The notes beneath the pieces were generated by a model that worked only from the letters and a program-made list of their open reading frames with translations, did not search any database and had not been told where the DNA came from. Made by a program: the position numbers and the translations under genes. A stretch of 64,000 nt of DNA from SKKC01 sp046542845 (GTDB lineage Bacteria; Spirochaetota; Spirochaetia; DSM-27196; SKKC01), in the NCBI GenBank assembly GCA_046542845.1, contig JBKHAN010000009.1, forward strand, positions 1 through 64,000, in the 5' to 3' direction. How positions within the stretch are numbered: position 1 is the stretch's first letter; every line of letters begins with the position of its first letter. This document shows positions 61,860 to 64,000 of the stretch, piece after piece.

Positions 61860-63395
61860 TCAGACCTCGCCAGCCGCCTCCCGTATCCGCTCGGCTCCTC
61901 CGCACCCGCGAAGTCGAGGGCTCTGTAGCTCCACTTCGCTGCAGTTTCGCAGGTACAGCGCGTGCATGGGGCACATCGGCACAACCGACGCCTGCTTGCG
62001 TAAATCACCGTTGAAGCGGCCCGCAGGATCGTCGGACGGGCCGGCCGCAGCCGATCCGCGCGAGTCACCGCCCGCCGCGATACCAGCCTCGGGACGTCCT
62101 GCCTCCGGCCACACCGTCACGACGTTGTCGAGGAGCAGGCCCTTTACATTGTCCGCGACAACTGCTGCCCGAACGGCACGGCTCACCGGGCTGTCGTTCG
62201 ACATCTGGCTGCTGCGGCTCGACGGCACTGAGATCTGCGGGTCCTCAATTTCGGGATAGTAGAGGGTAACGTCGCGAAGCGTCACGTTCTCGATTTCAGC
62301 GCCGTCGGCAGCGGTCAGCAGAATGCGCCCCCGCGTGGTGCAGCTAAGCCCCGAGATCGTGATGTTCCGCATGCGCCCAAGCGCCGGGTCGGTGCGCCCG
62401 TGATGCTGAATATCAAGGTAGATCGGCCGCTCGAGGGGAATGTCGGTCATATTCGCGCCGGTAAGGCCCGAGATAAGCACATTCTCAATGAGCCCTGCCT
62501 CCCACATCTCCAGCTGCACGATGCGGAGCGCCTTCGGGACGACGCAGCCGGTGACCGTGACGTTACGGATTGCGTAGGTCACCTCGGCCCCGAGCCCGAT
62601 TGCCGCACAGTTGCTCTCGAGGATGCACCCGGTCACCACGATATTCTCGCACGCCCGCGCGTCTTTTGTCGATTTCAGGATGATGGCGTCGTCGCCGCAG
62701 CGCACGGTCGATTCTGCAATCACGAGATTCCTGCAGCCGTTTACGTCTATACCGTCGGTGTTCGGTCCGTATTCGTTGTTGTCTATGGTAATGCCGCGTA
62801 TGGTCACGTCATCGCAACAGAAGGGGTGGAGCGTCCACCCCGGACTGTTTCGTATCGTGATATCACGAATAACAAGGTTCCGGCAGTTGCGCAGATCGAC
62901 GAGCGGCGACGGCCGCCTCGACCGTTCGCGCCAGAACGGGCTGTCGTCCTCGATCTGCGGGCGCAGGCCCAGCGACTCCCGGGTATGACCTTCTTTCATG
63001 AGGGTGCGTACGGGCGGGTCCCAGAACGCTTCCCCGTGTCCGTCGATGACCCCGTCCCCTTCAATCGTAAGATTATCGCACTCATCAGCAACGATCAGGT
63101 GAAAGCGCTGCCGGTCCTTGTTTCCGTCGCTCGGGCGCAGAAGCTCGGGATACGCCGTAATATCCTCGCAGGCGTGAATCGTCGCGCCACGTTCAAGGCG
63201 GAAGGTCATATCGGGTCGCAGAACAAGCGTGGTGCAGACGTAGTCTCCGGCGGTGATCGTCACGGCGCCCCCACCGGACGCGCGGTCTATGGCACCTTGC
63301 AGACGCGAGGTCGTATCGACGACCGAAGAGCCGACCACAGGCGACAGCGTGGAGTCTACCCCGTGTCCGGAGCTTGAATGTGCTTCACCACTCAC
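61860..63395 (-). CDS. GH28 polygalacturonase-like glycoside hydrolase
   Basis: About 511 residues of the right-handed parallel beta-helix GH28 family. Catalytic Asp motifs are present: NTDGIDVNG and GDDAIILKS; the usual GHG is replaced by GLGAEV, and the RIK region by ALRIVQLEMW. It has no signal peptide, so it may act on oligogalacturonides inside the cell. A Gly/Ser/Pro-rich insertion (near EAGIAAGGDSRGSAAAGPSD) interrupts the last coils. The GTG at 63395 is preceded by GGAGG, which overlaps the stop of the next upstream gene; the frame extends to 63437 but without a ribosome site. Confidence 0.88.
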   Translation of the reverse strand: MSGEAHSSSGHGVDSTLSPVVGSSVVDTTSRLQGAIDRASGGGAVTITAGDYVCTTLVLRPDMTFRLERGATIHACEDITAYPELLRPSDGNKDRQRFHLIVADECDNLTIEGDGVIDGHGEAFWDPPVRTLMKEGHTRESLGLRPQIEDDSPFWRERSRRPSPLVDLRNCRNLVIRDITIRNSPGWTLHPFCCDDVTIRGITIDNNEYGPNTDGIDVNGCRNLVIAESTVRCGDDAIILKSTKDARACENIVVTGCILESNCAAIGLGAEVTYAIRNVTVTGCVVPKALRIVQLEMWEAGLIENVLISGLTGANMTDIPLERPIYLDIQHHGRTDPALGRMRNITISGLSCTTRGRILLTAADGAEIENVTLRDVTLYYPEIEDPQISVPSSRSSQMSNDSPVSRAVRAAVVADNVKGLLLDNVVTVWPEAGRPEAGIAAGGDSRGSAAAGPSDDPAGRFNGDLRKQASVVPMCPMHALYLRNCSEVELQSPRLRGCGGAERIREAAGEV

Positions 63396-63399
63396 GCCT

Positions 63400-64000
63400 T
63401 CACCTCCGGTCGAGATGCACGTCGGTGCTTGCCTCAACGCTTAGAGGCTCGATGCCGTGTTGCGAAGCGGGCGGCAGAGCCCCGACGACTGAGACACGCT
63501 GCACCTCGTGCAGCCAAACCGCGTGGAACGGAACCGCGTCGTAGGGCTGCTCATCAAAGAGCTCAAGCCCTCCGTTCTGCATTCGCGTGTCGAAACGCCA
63601 TGCGGCCGGCACCTCGCCGCGTGGCCACTGTATCGATAGTCCGTCGATCTCCACGTCCCGCGCACGGTCTACGACCACGGCCGCGCGAGCACGACGCGCT
63701 TCTGGAGAGTGCTTCGGAAACTGATTGCTCTTCGCGATATCGGCGGTCGGGAGGGGATCGAAGATAAAGGGATAACGCAGGTGTATGTTCCGCAGGCGAA
63801 TGTGCTCGACGAGCCCGTCGTCCGCCTCCACGATCATGATACGGCCATCTGTCTCGCAGGAAAAGCCGTCAATCGTGACGTTGCGAATGGTCCCGGCGCG
63901 CGCCGTCTTCTCGTTGCTCTTTCGTGCCTCTACATGTATTGGTCTGTTCTGTATAATGGGCACACGCGTGTCGCCGACGATGTTCGAAAACGAAATGTCT
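63400..64000 (-). CDS. GH28-family C-terminal part, 5' end beyond the window
   Basis: The reading frame stays open to base 64000 and continues out of the window, so only the C-terminal ~200 residues are seen. Beta-helix coils are evident: FSNIVGDTRVPIIQN, GTIRNVTIDGFSCETDG and HIRLRNIHLRYPF. They match the downstream GH28 gene in style and layout, so it is probably a second polygalacturonase-like enzyme. An internal GTG at 63963 is not the true start. The stop is 5 bp before the start of the following GH28 gene. Confidence 0.8.
   Translation of the reverse strand, partial: DISFSNIVGDTRVPIIQNRPIHVEARKSNEKTARAGTIRNVTIDGFSCETDGRIMIVEADDGLVEHIRLRNIHLRYPFIFDPLPTADIAKSNQFPKHSPEARRARAAVVVDRARDVEIDGLSIQWPRGEVPAAWRFDTRMQNGGLELFDEQPYDAVPFHAVWLHEVQRVSVVGALPPASQHGIEPLSVEASTDVHLDRR

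Noticed and set aside
1..64000. tRNA, rRNA or prophage genes
   Set aside because: I looked for T-loop consensus, rRNA-like conserved blocks and phage structural or integrase motifs and saw none.

Overview
The window is a gene-dense, moderately GC-rich bacterial chromosome segment of 64 kb with about 51 protein genes and no rRNA, tRNA or CRISPR that I can see. I infer a free-living, sugar-using member of the Spirochaetota (Spirochaetaceae-like). The basis is gene content only, with no 16S: xylose use, a carotenoid desaturase, NDH-2 fused to a DoxX-like membrane domain, a large NAD-glutamate dehydrogenase, and indirect Asn-tRNA synthesis. The phylum call is moderate to low confidence.

Layout. 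0-0.7 kb: a RAYT-type single-strand transposase (HUH/Y1) with a 14-bp tandem repeat upstream. 0.7-4.8 kb: a xylose operon (xylA, in-operon ROK repressor, xylB). 4.9-19.7 kb: one long minus-strand run, read in the order gatC, gatA, gatB fused to an asparaginase-like domain, a short archaeal-type aspS, MATE exporter, sirtuin, UspA-like protein, BCCT transporter, MgtC-like protein and a heterodimeric ABC exporter. 19.9-25.4 kb: a trehalase-like glycosidase, a GlpA-like/FrdB-like pair, nudC and a GAF-HD-GYP protein. 25.4-33.7 kb (minus): pntAA-pntAB-pntB, crtI-like, a nagZ-like gene broken by one in-frame TGA, an SDR, an exported hypothetical and a rhomboid. 33.8-39.7 kb (plus): TolB-like lipoprotein, Orn/Lys decarboxylase, rlmE, Ca2+-type P-ATPase. 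39.7-45.1 kb (minus): polyprenyl synthase, NDH-2/DoxX, prfC, deoD. 45.2-50.1 kb (plus): pth, then the ATP-grasp/alpha-E/Anbu/transglutaminase cluster. 50.2-64 kb (minus): large GDH, gamma-glutamyltransferase, HAD phosphatase, ALO-type oxidase, serA with a tiny Cys-containing leader ORF, an Idh-family oxidoreductase and two GH28 genes, the last cut by the window edge.

Two things stand out. First, an exact 10-mer, GGGACGGAGG, always preceded by a purine, occurs 15 times between 0.56 and 31.2 kb and not at all afterwards. Thirteen copies fall in or touch genes, in all three reading frames and inside conserved protein segments. One copy lies upstream of the RAYT next to the tandem repeat, one sits at a predicted transcription start, and one forms a ribosome-binding site. 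This looks like a DNA-level signal (RAYT/REP-linked, uptake-like or Chi-like). Second, the gatC-gatA-gatB-aspS operon looks like a dedicated tRNA-dependent asparagine pathway: the AspRS carries the His/Pro pair expected of a non-discriminating enzyme, and GatB is fused to a GatD/L-asparaginase-like domain that has lost its first catalytic threonine.
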